From: Marinoscillum furvescens DSM 4134
GTDB taxonomy: Bacteria; Bacteroidota; Bacteroidia; Cytophagales; Cyclobacteriaceae
Assembly: GCF_003386095.1 (NCBI RefSeq)
Contig: NZ_QREG01000002.1
Span: 332,223 to 396,222, forward strand
Direction of reading: 5' to 3'
DNA length: 64,000 bases
The notes under the pieces were generated by a model that saw nothing but the letters and a program-made list of their open reading frames with translations, was not told the origin of the DNA and made no database searches. Positions 18,734 to 28,011 of this stretch are shown here, piece by piece (positions within the stretch are counted from its first letter, which is position 1; every line of letters starts with the position of its first letter). The position numbers and the translations under genes were made by a program.

Positions 18734-20275
18734 TCAGTCAATAGTTCCTACTAATGTCACTACAGATCGGGCTGGAATTTGAAGTCGTTTTCTACCCGGG
18801 CGTACACTTTCAAGGTTTCGCTTATCGTCTGTTACATACATAGCTGTAGCCTGAAATCCCTGAGGGGCATCAACCGTGATCGTTGAGGTCTCATGATTGT
18901 TGATCACAATGACTGCATCGGAATTATCCTTGTAAGCAGAAACTTGCAAGGAATCGCTTGCACCTTCCAGATTTGCAGCAATGCGGACCATACCCGGACG
19001 GATAAAGCGCGCATAGTTGCCCATGGCCCAAAGCAGCTTGGACTCACGCACCTCTCCATCTTGTTTCATTCGGTCACGATTAAATAAATCATCGGGATCA
19101 CCAGTATCCAGGTAGATCAGCCCGTCTTTGTAATCAAAGGTGGTAAGTGCGGTCCACCACTCCCAGCCCTGTGACTGAGCAACGGTAAGGTCTGAATGAA
19201 TGACTCGCGCTACATAAAGCGCAGTGTTCATGCCCAGATCACGCTTATGGCCGGATCCTACTTCTGGAGATTCTTCCAGTATGCAAAACTCTGTCTGCAA
19301 ATAGTTGAGGTCTGGATACTGTGCCAACTTGCTTTTGAGCTGTTCTCTGGTCTTTTGCTGGGTATCCAGCGGCCAGGTGGTAAAGTAGCTATGACCTGTA
19401 ATGAAAGGACTCACACGTGGCAAATCTGCAAGGTACAAGGGTGAGTCAGGGTTGAAAAATGCATCAATCTGATCGCCACGAGCTTCATCACCATGCTCTT
19501 CAAACAAAAAGTCGATTTTGCCTGCTTCTCCAATTAAAAGCTCCGTTTCCAATCTGGATTTCTCCAAAGCTTTGGACAGGTAATTTACAAAGAGGTAAAT
19601 GTCTTCGTTTGTGGCAGCCGTTCCTTCCTGACGCGGATTGGACCAGTCCCACTGTGGTTCGTTGAATGGGCTGAGGCAGTCAAATGCGATGCCTTGCTGA
19701 TGGTAGTATTCGAGCACATCCACAAGGTAAGTCGCATAGTCGTCCAATTTTCCTGGCTTGATGTTCATGCGCGGATCTCCTCCTATGGAATACGCTTTTC
19801 CATTGATGGACATATGAACGGGCGCTGCTATGGAAAATCCCAGAAATTTTTCTACACCATGTCGTTTGGCCGCACGTAGAAACCAATCCTGACCTTTGTT
19901 TTTGGTCCAATCATAAGTGCCATCCGCATTTTGGAAACACTCCGACCGGCGCCATTCGTTTTGGATATCCGAGCTATCCCCCAGTTCGGTACTCCCCGAA
20001 CCGATGTAATAACGCCATACGGACAAACCGATTCCTTTAGGGTTGCCTTTTGCGTCAAGCTCTTTGCTAAACAACAATTCTGCAATCTGCTCACGCTTAT
20101 GTTCTGGCCAGTTTTCACCTACAAACTGCGTGCGCCAGGCATCAGATGCTCCAAAGCCATCTATAGGCTGAAACTCCTGAGTGGCGTCAATCACCAGTTG
20201 CTTTTGGGCAACGACCCCAAATGAAAGGGCCGTTGCAAAAAGTAACACCAAACCTAACCTCTTGCTTACCATCAT
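18734..20275 (-). CDS. GH30-family glycoside hydrolase, secreted (endo-beta-1,6-galactanase-like)
   Basis: A 513-residue GH30 enzyme with a type I signal peptide. The catalytic TIM barrel begins with FQPIDGFGASDAW. The acid/base is E206 (SPFNEPQWDW) and the nucleophile E329 (LQTEFCILE). A C-terminal beta-sandwich closes the protein (DAPQGFQATAMYVTDD, ending ARSVVTLVGTID). The NEPQW pattern with GFGASDAW is what I associate with the GH30 endo-beta-1,6-galactanase-like group. Glucanase and xylanase groups are alternatives. The start ATG directly abuts the stop of the preceding GH30 paralogue (0 nt gap), and a second ATG lies one codon later. Tandem GH30 genes after SusCD suggest a cell-surface and periplasmic pair. 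Confidence 0.9.
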   Translation of the reverse strand: MMVSKRLGLVLLFATALSFGVVAQKQLVIDATQEFQPIDGFGASDAWRTQFVGENWPEHKREQIAELLFSKELDAKGNPKGIGLSVWRYYIGSGSTELGDSSDIQNEWRRSECFQNADGTYDWTKNKGQDWFLRAAKRHGVEKFLGFSIAAPVHMSINGKAYSIGGDPRMNIKPGKLDDYATYLVDVLEYYHQQGIAFDCLSPFNEPQWDWSNPRQEGTAATNEDIYLFVNYLSKALEKSRLETELLIGEAGKIDFLFEEHGDEARGDQIDAFFNPDSPLYLADLPRVSPFITGHSYFTTWPLDTQQKTREQLKSKLAQYPDLNYLQTEFCILEESPEVGSGHKRDLGMNTALYVARVIHSDLTVAQSQGWEWWTALTTFDYKDGLIYLDTGDPDDLFNRDRMKQDGEVRESKLLWAMGNYARFIRPGMVRIAANLEGASDSLQVSAYKDNSDAVIVINNHETSTITVDAPQGFQATAMYVTDDKRNLESVRPGRKRLQIPARSVVTLVGTID

Positions 20276-21925
20276 TTACTTCAATTTTGCTACCACTGTG
20301 ACTATTGATTTGGCTGGAACTTTAAGTTCATCTACCGCCACAGTAGCCGGAAACATGTCCTTACTTTGGGTAGTGGTGTAAGTAGTCACCTGATCTCCTT
20401 CGAATGCCAGGCCTTCCCCATAGTTCTCAAACTTGGGTGCTTCGTCCTTTTCACCATAGTTGATCATGACCATTACCAGCTCTTTGCTGTCCGGAGACAG
20501 GTAAGCGGAGGCCATCAAGTTGCGTGAAGCTTTTGCCTGAGTAGTGTACAAGCTGTTTTTGAGTTCTACACGCTGGTAGCCAGGGCGGATAAACCGGCTA
20601 AAATGGCCAAGTGTCCATGTCTGGCGAGAAATCTTAATAGTACCTGATGAAGAAGAGCGGTCTTTCACATCAGAAAGCCAGATAATCAGTCCAAATCGGT
20701 TGGCATGATCTCCCCAATCTGAAGCACTGCATGCTGTCCAAAAATTCCATCCCGTGGCATTGGCCAAAGCCACATCCCAGTGGATGATACGTGCCAGCCA
20801 CAGCATGTAGTCAATCTCCTTCATGTTGTCTGGGTTGCGCCCTTCCTGGTAGGCGGAGCCGAGCAGGCTGTATTCTGTTTGCCAAAAATCTACACCTACT
20901 TGCTGAGTGCTTTGTAGTAGTGCAGTACGGTTTTGGATGGCTGCCTCCACCGAGCCATTGGACCAATAGCTATGTCCTACGATCAAAGGTGCTACGCTAG
21001 AGAGGCTACCAAGGTATTTGTCACTGGCTGGGTTCCAAAAGACATTGACCTGATCTGATGTAGCTGCATGTTTGGATATATAGCTGTGCATGACGGGAAG
21101 ATCACCAGCTTCGGTCAGCAGCATTTTGGTACTTTGACCTTCGGCCTGAAACACGTCATTTACTGCTTTGGCCAGGTTATAAGCTTCCTCATTGGTACAG
21201 TAGCTACCCTCCTGCTTGGACTGCCCCACTTCGGCCTCCCAGGGCCACTGGGGCTCATTGATGATGCTCAGGTAGTCGATCGGAATACCTTGCTCCCGGT
21301 GGTAGTCCATAAACGTGTTGAGGTAATTGGCAAAGTCATCGTACTTATCTTCTTTCAGGTTGAGCCCCTGAACACCCGGAGTACGAAACGTGTAGCCGTT
21401 TTTGGTCATAAAATACGGTGGCGATGTAGACCATCCGGTAAAATACTCCACTCCGTATTCTTTGGCTTTTTTCATAAACCAGCGCGTACCTACCTGATTG
21501 TTTTCCCAATCATAGGTGCCGTCTGGCTGCAGGGCGCATTCGGTTTCCCGAAACCACCCATTGGCGGCAAAGCCACTGTTTTCCATGTTGGCGCTACCAG
21601 CGCCTACATTGATTCGCCACATGGAAAGCCCAATACCTTTGGGCTTCCCATTGGCATCAAAATCTCTGCTAAACAGCAGCTCAGCGATCATTTCACGATC
21701 GGCAGCTGGCCAGTTTTCTCCCAGAATCTCTGAGGACCAGCCATCCGATGCCCCAAAGTGGTGCATCGTTTGGTGCTTTTGTGATATATCGATGACAAAC
21801 CCCTTTTCATCCTTGTCGCCACCTCCAAATTTCGGGTCATTGGGATCTGTAAAGTCATCGTCGCAGGCACTAAAAAGTGTTACCGCAACGATCACTGATA
21901 AAAACTTGAGCTGCTTAAAATTCAT
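20276..21925 (-). CDS. GH30-family glycoside hydrolase, lipoprotein
   Basis: A 549-residue paralogue of the following GH30 gene, anchored as a lipoprotein (lipobox LFSACDDD). After the cysteine comes an acidic, Gly-rich linker (DDDFTDPNDPKFGGGDKDEKG). Such tethers with acidic residues after Cys are typical of surface-exposed Bacteroidota lipoproteins. The barrel starts at HHFGASDGW. The acid/base is E224 (SIINEPQWPW) and the nucleophile E351 (FWQTEYSLLG). The C-terminal sandwich ends VPAKSIVTVVAKLK. It lies 6 nt after the SusD stop. It is probably the outer-surface endo-enzyme that cuts the polysaccharide to sizes importable by SusCD. Confidence 0.9.
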   Translation of the reverse strand: MNFKQLKFLSVIVAVTLFSACDDDFTDPNDPKFGGGDKDEKGFVIDISQKHQTMHHFGASDGWSSEILGENWPAADREMIAELLFSRDFDANGKPKGIGLSMWRINVGAGSANMENSGFAANGWFRETECALQPDGTYDWENNQVGTRWFMKKAKEYGVEYFTGWSTSPPYFMTKNGYTFRTPGVQGLNLKEDKYDDFANYLNTFMDYHREQGIPIDYLSIINEPQWPWEAEVGQSKQEGSYCTNEEAYNLAKAVNDVFQAEGQSTKMLLTEAGDLPVMHSYISKHAATSDQVNVFWNPASDKYLGSLSSVAPLIVGHSYWSNGSVEAAIQNRTALLQSTQQVGVDFWQTEYSLLGSAYQEGRNPDNMKEIDYMLWLARIIHWDVALANATGWNFWTACSASDWGDHANRFGLIIWLSDVKDRSSSSGTIKISRQTWTLGHFSRFIRPGYQRVELKNSLYTTQAKASRNLMASAYLSPDSKELVMVMINYGEKDEAPKFENYGEGLAFEGDQVTTYTTTQSKDMFPATVAVDELKVPAKSIVTVVAKLK

Positions 21926-21931
21926 CTATGA

Positions 21932-23506
21932 TTAGTAATTAGGGTTTTGTTCGATTCTGCCTTCTGTGAGTACGATTTCACTGTGGGGGATTGGCCACAG
22001 TATGTGCTTGTCTACATCAAATGTGGCGCCCTTGCTTTGCTTCTCGCGGAGGTTGCCCAGCTCAAATTCGTCGGTGCTCTCCTGAGTGTTGTACTTCACA
22101 AATGATCCTTCGGGTCCCATGACGGTAGCTATTCGTGGGACACCATTTACCTTTTGTCTGCGGAGGTCATAAAGTCTGTGCTGCTCGAGGGCCAACTCCA
22201 GTCGGCGCTCTTTCCAGATAGCATCTCTCAGGGCATCGCCAGTCAGAGACATATCCGTGGTGAGGTTCACCCGATCTCTTACCATCTTTAGTTTGGCAAG
22301 TGCCTCACCTTCATTGCCAGCAAAATGAGAGGCTTCTGCGTAGATCAAAAGCAAGTCTGCATAGCGCATCAGGATGTGGTTGAGCGGAAGGTTACGAGGA
22401 CTGTATGGAGTCTCCCGGTATTCTGTAGGGATGTAGAATTTGCGGTTGATACGTGCAGACTTGTTTCGTGACAGTCCGGCATCAAACTCCGTCACCTCAG
22501 GATCACCATAGACCGGCTCACCGTGCTTGATGATGGTATTTCGCAGACGAATGTTGTCGCCTTCTTCCAGGTAAGCTTGCTCCAGGTTACTGGTAGGCAC
22601 GCACCAGCTCCAGCCGCCATCTTCGCGTGATCCGGTAGTCACACCAAATACACCGCCAATTCGGAAAGTAGGATCTGACCTGTACTGCACTTCGAAGATC
22701 GACTCCACTCCATTGGGGTTGGTCACACTCCACACATCATCAAAACTGGTTTCCAGCTGATACTCACCAGAGGTGATGACCTCATTGGCCATATCCGCTG
22801 CTTCCTGCCATTTTTCCTGAAAGAGGTAAGCCTTTGCCAAATACGCCTGGGCTGCCCCTTTGGTAGCTCTTCCCAGATCTTTGGAAGCATATTCGCTTTT
22901 AAGCGGAAGCAATTCGGCAGCATCTATCAAATCCTGCTCAATCACAGCCCAAACTTCCGCCTCGGGCTGGCGTACATACTCTCGGATTTCTGATTTGAGG
23001 AGCTCATCAAACGTGGTGATAATGGGCACACCACCGAAGTTTTTGACCAGCTCAAAGTAGAAACGAGCACGAAGAAACTTAGCCTCCCCTTTGTAGCGGT
23101 TTTTGAGGTCTTCATCAAAATCCACATTGTCCATTTCCTGAATGATCAGGTTGCAGCGGGTGATTCCTCTAAACTGATAGTTCCAGAAATTCATAAAATA
23201 GGTAGAGCCCACATCCACATTGTCATAATGGGCAATGGTAAGGATGTCTGGACGAGACTGCTCGGTATTTCCTGCCCAGCAGTCATCTGTAGCCATGTCG
23301 GTAATCTGGCGAAAGAAGTTGATCTGCCACCAGTCGTTTTCCATGATGCCATCATAGGCACCGTTTACAAAAGCCTCTACCGACTCCTGGCTCGAAAAAA
23401 TCTCAGTGAGCGTAGGCTTTGACCGCACTGGCTCATCCAAAAAGTCCTCACAGGCACTTAGCAGCACCACCGCAAATACGAAGAATAATTTTTTCATAAT
23501 TGACAT
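21932..23506 (-). CDS. SusD/RagB-family nutrient-binding lipoprotein (locus 1)
   Basis: The outer-membrane lipoprotein that closes the SusC transporter like a lid and binds glycan. I prefer the ATG at 23506 (MSIMKKLFFVF) or 23497. An in-frame ATG at 23548 would add a charged leader ahead of the hydrophobic signal. The lipobox is LLSACEDFLDEP. Typical SusD features: an N-terminal TPR-like helical region (SVEAFVNGAYDGIMENDWW), MRYADLLLIYAEASHFAGNEGEALAKL, and a C-terminal ERRLELALEQHRLYDLRR with ILWPIPHSEI near the end. It follows SusC by about 50 nt, the canonical order. Confidence 0.95.
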   Translation of the reverse strand: MSIMKKLFFVFAVVLLSACEDFLDEPVRSKPTLTEIFSSQESVEAFVNGAYDGIMENDWWQINFFRQITDMATDDCWAGNTEQSRPDILTIAHYDNVDVGSTYFMNFWNYQFRGITRCNLIIQEMDNVDFDEDLKNRYKGEAKFLRARFYFELVKNFGGVPIITTFDELLKSEIREYVRQPEAEVWAVIEQDLIDAAELLPLKSEYASKDLGRATKGAAQAYLAKAYLFQEKWQEAADMANEVITSGEYQLETSFDDVWSVTNPNGVESIFEVQYRSDPTFRIGGVFGVTTGSREDGGWSWCVPTSNLEQAYLEEGDNIRLRNTIIKHGEPVYGDPEVTEFDAGLSRNKSARINRKFYIPTEYRETPYSPRNLPLNHILMRYADLLLIYAEASHFAGNEGEALAKLKMVRDRVNLTTDMSLTGDALRDAIWKERRLELALEQHRLYDLRRQKVNGVPRIATVMGPEGSFVKYNTQESTDEFELGNLREKQSKGATFDVDKHILWPIPHSEIVLTEGRIEQNPNY

Positions 23507-23555
23507 GTTTTTTAGTCTTAGATCTGATTTTTTCATTGGTCTTTTCATACTCAGA

Positions 23556-26500
23556 TCAGAAGTTTAAGTCAAGGCCCAAAACGAACGTACGGCTCATTGG
23601 GTAGCGCCCGAAATCCATTCCATACCCATTGATAATGCCTCCGGAACTCACCTCAGGGTCAAAGCCGCTGTATTTGGTGATCGTAAACAGGTTTTGGCCT
23701 GACACGTAGAGTCTTATTTTGGCCGCATTCAGCGAATTGATGGTGTAGCCTACCTGTAGGTTTTTGAGGCGCGCATAGGAACCGTCCTCTACAAAATAAT
23801 CCGAAGAGCGTTTGAAGTTGCCGTTTTGGTCCGTCACCGTAAGACGAGGGATGGTAGCATCTGGGTTGGATTCTGTCCATACCTCATCGATGAGTCCTTT
23901 GCGAACGTTGGTTTCGCCTGCACCTGAAGTCTGGAAGTACTTCATGTAGTTGTAGACGTCATTGCCTACAGAAGCATACCACTGCATGGTAAAGTCCAGG
24001 TTTTTATAGGTAGCAGAAACATTTAGGCCTGCATAAAAGTCAGGGAACGGATTACCAATGATGGTCAGGTCCTCCTCGTTGAGTTCGCCATCATTGTTTT
24101 GATCTACAAACTTCATATCTCCAGGCTGCGCTGCAGGCTGTACGAGCTTGCCATTGTCACTGGAGTGGCTGTTGATTTCGGTTTGATTTTGGAAAAGGCC
24201 ATCGGTCTCATAGCCATAGAATAGCCCCACTACTTTGCCCAGCTCAGTGATCTTCAGGAAGCTGTTACCAAAGACTGCCTGTTTTTGAGCCAACAGCTGG
24301 TCATTACCAGGAGCAAGCGCTTTTGCACGGCTCTCGTTGGTGTTTAACGTAGCAAGAGCGCTCAACTGCCAATCACCTATTTTGTCATTATAACCCAGGG
24401 AAATATCTAATCCTTTCGATTCGAAGCTTCCTACATTTTGCATGATGTCACTAGGGCTTCCGGTATAGAGCGGAAGCGTGGTAGCAAAAAGCAGGTCTTT
24501 AGACTCCTTTACGTAGTAGTCTACCGAAAGTGTAAGTTTGTCATTCATGAATCCTGACTCTATTCCCACGTTGATATCCTGAACGGTTTCCCACTGCAGG
24601 TTTGAGTTACCAAACTGCGTGATTTGGTTGGTGATCACCCGATCCTCGTTTTCGCCAAATACATAGCTTCCGTCAGACACGAGGAAAAGGAATGCTGAAG
24701 ATGGGATGTTTTGGTTTCCTACCTGCCCGAAACCGGCTTTAAGTTTTAGCCCAGAGACAAATGGCAGGTTGAAGAACGACTCGCTACTAATATCCCAGGC
24801 AGCAGATGCACTGAAGAAATTGGCCCACTGATTGGCTACAGGAAATCGCGAAGAACCGTCACGTCGGTACGAACCAGATATAAAGTAGCGCTGGTCGTAG
24901 TTATACATCACACGGCCCAGGTATGACATCAGCGAATTGGCATTCATATTGCCTTGGGCCTGAATGGACTCACCGGTGGTGGCATCCAGATAACGAAACT
25001 TTTCGTCGTTGAGGATGATATCAGAGCGACTGCCTCTGAGGTAATGCCCCTGGTAATATTCGGCAGTATACCCCACGGTCGCGTTTAATTTGTGTTTACC
25101 ATAGGACTTTTCGAATTTGATCAGGTTGTTCCACACATAGCTAAAATTCTGATCAAAACGGGTAGCCACACTACTTTGTTGGTTTTCTTCCAGGTTGGGT
25201 TCAATTACAAACTTGGGATTGAACACCTCGTTTCGTGTCTGACCAAAATTCAAACCGATTCGTGAGGATACCGAAAGGAAGTCTGTAATATCGTACTCCA
25301 GGTTGGTATTGGAGAATACTCCAAAGAAATGCGTCTCATTGAATGAACGGTTCACAGCACCCACCGGATTCCAAACGTAATTGTTAGAGCGGGCATAGAT
25401 GCTGTACTCGTTTCGGCCTTGGCGCTCGTCTATAGGAATGTATACAGGAGTAAGCGGGTCCATTCTTAGTGTGCTCCAAAACTGATTGGGTGTATTTTCC
25501 CAGTGCTCATAGCGCGGGTTGAAGTCCTGCTGCAAAAAGAGCTTGTCGCTGATAGAGTAATCAATGTTTACTCGTCCTGTAGCACGCTCCCAGTACCCTT
25601 TTTCAAGGTGTGACTTAGATTTATGGTAAGCAACACTCGATAGATAGTTAAGCTTTTCGCTACCTCCAGAAACCTGTAGGTTATAGTTTTCTACACTTGC
25701 ATAATCCTTATACACTTCTTCCCACCAGTCTGTAGACTCAGTGATAGTGCTAAGGTCATAAGGTTCTGGCAAGCCATCATTTGCAGCTCTTTGGTTGACC
25801 ACACGTGCATATTCATTGGCATCCGCCACTTCGGGCTTGTCCAGCCCTTTAAGTCCGTAGGATGCACTAAAAGTCACTTTTGCTTCTCCAGATTTTCCTC
25901 GCTTGGTATTGACAATAATGACACCATTAGATGCTCGCGTACCATAGATCGAAGTAGCTGATCCGTCTTTCAGGACCTGAATGTTCTCAATATCCGATGG
26001 GTTAAGAAAATTCAAATTAGACCCCTGAGGCAATGCTACCCCATCTACAACGATCAATGGAGCTGTACTGCGGTTGGTCACGATACCCCTGATCAAAATC
26101 TGTGGTGATGCGCCCGGGCCACCGCCTCCGCTGATCACTTGCACACCTGACGCAAGTCCCTGCATAGACTCTGACACATTGCCTACAGTCATTTTGGTAA
26201 GGTCTTCACCTTTTACCGTACTGATGGATGAAGTGATCTCCTTCTTGGTAGCGGTACCGTATCCGATCACCACCACTTCTTCCAGGTCCGTCACATCTTC
26301 TTCCAGATCCAAACTGATTTCAACCCTGCCTTTTGCGGCAATTCTTGTGGTCTTAAATCCTACCATGGATACCACTACCATAGGATCTTCTCCTTGCAGG
26401 TTTAGCGTATAGGTCCCTTCTATATCCGTGATGGTACCATTGGTGGTTCCTTCTTCCAGGATGGTGACACCCGGTAAAGGCTCACCATCTGCCGTGATTG

Positions 26501-26588
26501 TTCCGCTTATCTGCTGCTGTGCCCATGCCATGATGGTGCTGAGCATTGCAACAAGCGTCAATAGACTATTTCTTTTCATTTTCATCAT
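23556..26588 (-). CDS. SusC/RagA-family TonB-dependent outer-membrane transporter (locus 1)
   Basis: A 1010-residue TonB-dependent transporter that imports oligosaccharides across the outer membrane with its SusD lid. Signal peptide (MAWAQQQ), carboxypeptidase-regulatory-like domain (ISGTITADGEPLPGVTILEE), TonB-box region (LEEVVVIGYGTATKKEITSS), plug (SEMQ-like SMQGLASGVQV and DIENIQVLKDGSATSIYGTR) and a 22-strand-type barrel are visible. The last strand ends in Phe (VLGLDLNF), as BAM substrates do. The start ATG overlaps the upstream lipoprotein stop in an ATGA arrangement (26585-26588), so translation is probably coupled to that gene. A second ATG lies one codon later. Confidence 0.96.
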   Translation of the reverse strand: MMKMKRNSLLTLVAMLSTIMAWAQQQISGTITADGEPLPGVTILEEGTTNGTITDIEGTYTLNLQGEDPMVVVSMVGFKTTRIAAKGRVEISLDLEEDVTDLEEVVVIGYGTATKKEITSSISTVKGEDLTKMTVGNVSESMQGLASGVQVISGGGGPGASPQILIRGIVTNRSTAPLIVVDGVALPQGSNLNFLNPSDIENIQVLKDGSATSIYGTRASNGVIIVNTKRGKSGEAKVTFSASYGLKGLDKPEVADANEYARVVNQRAANDGLPEPYDLSTITESTDWWEEVYKDYASVENYNLQVSGGSEKLNYLSSVAYHKSKSHLEKGYWERATGRVNIDYSISDKLFLQQDFNPRYEHWENTPNQFWSTLRMDPLTPVYIPIDERQGRNEYSIYARSNNYVWNPVGAVNRSFNETHFFGVFSNTNLEYDITDFLSVSSRIGLNFGQTRNEVFNPKFVIEPNLEENQQSSVATRFDQNFSYVWNNLIKFEKSYGKHKLNATVGYTAEYYQGHYLRGSRSDIILNDEKFRYLDATTGESIQAQGNMNANSLMSYLGRVMYNYDQRYFISGSYRRDGSSRFPVANQWANFFSASAAWDISSESFFNLPFVSGLKLKAGFGQVGNQNIPSSAFLFLVSDGSYVFGENEDRVITNQITQFGNSNLQWETVQDINVGIESGFMNDKLTLSVDYYVKESKDLLFATTLPLYTGSPSDIMQNVGSFESKGLDISLGYNDKIGDWQLSALATLNTNESRAKALAPGNDQLLAQKQAVFGNSFLKITELGKVVGLFYGYETDGLFQNQTEINSHSSDNGKLVQPAAQPGDMKFVDQNNDGELNEEDLTIIGNPFPDFYAGLNVSATYKNLDFTMQWYASVGNDVYNYMKYFQTSGAGETNVRKGLIDEVWTESNPDATIPRLTVTDQNGNFKRSSDYFVEDGSYARLKNLQVGYTINSLNAAKIRLYVSGQNLFTITKYSGFDPEVSSGGIINGYGMDFGRYPMSRTFVLGLDLNF

Positions 26589-27988
26589 TTTTTAGGAGTT
26601 AGGCGTACATAGTTGAGATGTGTATCAAAAATGAACTCATAGGTTCCTAATTGATCGTTGGTAAAGTTGAAATTGGTTCCTCCGTTGCGCACGGAAGCTT
26701 CTGGCTCCTCGCCATTGTCAAATCGCCAGAAATCGCTCCATCCGCTTTCATTGGCTCCGAGAATCATGCCTCCTTCATTGTCGCGGGACTCATCCTGATC
26801 GTAAAATTCCAGGTCAGCAGAGAATCTGTAAGGACTTGACTCGCTTTTGGTCAGTTTCTTACCGCTTTTAAAGTGCCAGCACTGGGTCACCGATGGATCT
26901 GCATTTTGCTCACAGGTGCTGGCTCCATTTACTTTTACCCCTGTGCCCATCACCATGGTGTAGGCATAGCTGCTGTCCTCCGGCGTATAGGTCTGAGCGG
27001 TATAGCTCATGTCGTCCAGGTTCACAGCAATCTCATAGTAGCCCACTTTCGACAATACGATAGGTGTCACCGAGGCATCTCCGGCTACAGCCAGCGTACC
27101 CGCTGCGTCTCCCGCTCCAATTGCGAGTGGAGCAAAGGAATCCTTTTGTGGAATAAAACGCACTTCCGTACCCGCAGCGGCATTGTAATAACGTGCCGTA
27201 AATGCTTTTCCTTCTAACTGTGCGTCGGTGGTAGCTTCCGTACGAACTGGCACACCCATAAGTGCTGCCTGCAGGTCTGCATCCGTAGCTACATCTGCGA
27301 GGTACATTTGCTCAAATGGCTCCTGAGCCACTACCGTTACTACCTCCGTAGTGGTATTGCCACTTACATCCGTTGCCACCACCTCAAAATCATAAATTCC
27401 GGCTTTCAGAAAATTGAGGTTTTGCTTGTACTGAAAGGATACTGCATTGATGACCACTTCATCGGAGAAAATTTCGTTTTTCACCGTAAGTGTGGCAATG
27501 TCCTCCGTGTCTTCGATTTTCAGGTCGAGTGTCACGTCGTTGCCATCTACCATAAAAACGATACCCGTGGTGGTATTATTGATAATGGCTGGTCCGTCCG
27601 TGTCCTTATTGAGCATCAGTTTCAGGGTATCTTGTACGGACACTCCGTTGGTATTGGTCACCGCCAGTACGATATCATGGCTTGTGCCTGATTCTGCTTC
27701 AGCAGGTACGTTTAGCTCATATTGCAAATCATAACTTGTGGCTCCAGCCACATCTATTTGTTCGTTGAGGTTCCAGGCAGCATACTGGATGCCGACCGTG
27801 CCCAACCCTACCGGGTCCGTAATAGAGGCTGACACCTGTGCAGTACCTCCTGGCAATGCTCTGGTAACTGCAGGGTTGACGATGCGAGCCTCAGAATCCG
27901 GGAGCTCAAAGCCTTCCTCCACGCAACCAAACGTGAGTGCAAGGAAGAAAAAGCCTAAAAGGGCATATATATTTCTTGATTCTTTCAT
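26585..27988 (-). CDS. SusE/SusF-like surface glycan-binding lipoprotein (2 of 2)
   Basis: A lipoprotein of about 467 residues, probably surface glycan binding. The true start is the ATG at 27988 (MKESRNIYALLGFFFLALTFGCVEE), which gives a signal peptide and lipobox 23 nt after the upstream stop. The frame stays open up to 28159, but that extension overlaps the previous gene and has no signal. After Cys come immunoglobulin-like domains (ITDPVGLGTVGIQYAAWN, IEDTEDIATLTVKNE). The SusE/F-type C-terminal domain has CEQNADPSVTQCWHF, GWSDFWRFDN and LGTYEFIFDTHLNYVRL. It is clearly paralogous to the gene at 28012. Both precede SusC, whereas the starch-system order is SusC-D-E-F. Confidence 0.85.
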   Translation of the reverse strand: MKESRNIYALLGFFFLALTFGCVEEGFELPDSEARIVNPAVTRALPGGTAQVSASITDPVGLGTVGIQYAAWNLNEQIDVAGATSYDLQYELNVPAEAESGTSHDIVLAVTNTNGVSVQDTLKLMLNKDTDGPAIINNTTTGIVFMVDGNDVTLDLKIEDTEDIATLTVKNEIFSDEVVINAVSFQYKQNLNFLKAGIYDFEVVATDVSGNTTTEVVTVVAQEPFEQMYLADVATDADLQAALMGVPVRTEATTDAQLEGKAFTARYYNAAAGTEVRFIPQKDSFAPLAIGAGDAAGTLAVAGDASVTPIVLSKVGYYEIAVNLDDMSYTAQTYTPEDSSYAYTMVMGTGVKVNGASTCEQNADPSVTQCWHFKSGKKLTKSESSPYRFSADLEFYDQDESRDNEGGMILGANESGWSDFWRFDNGEEPEASVRNGGTNFNFTNDQLGTYEFIFDTHLNYVRLTPKK

Positions 27989-28011
27989 TGTCTTAGTAGT
28001 TCTCGTGGTGC

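Noticed and set aside
21068..21733. 221-residue plus-strand open frame
   Set aside because: Antisense shadow of the GH30 lipoprotein gene, without recognisable domains.
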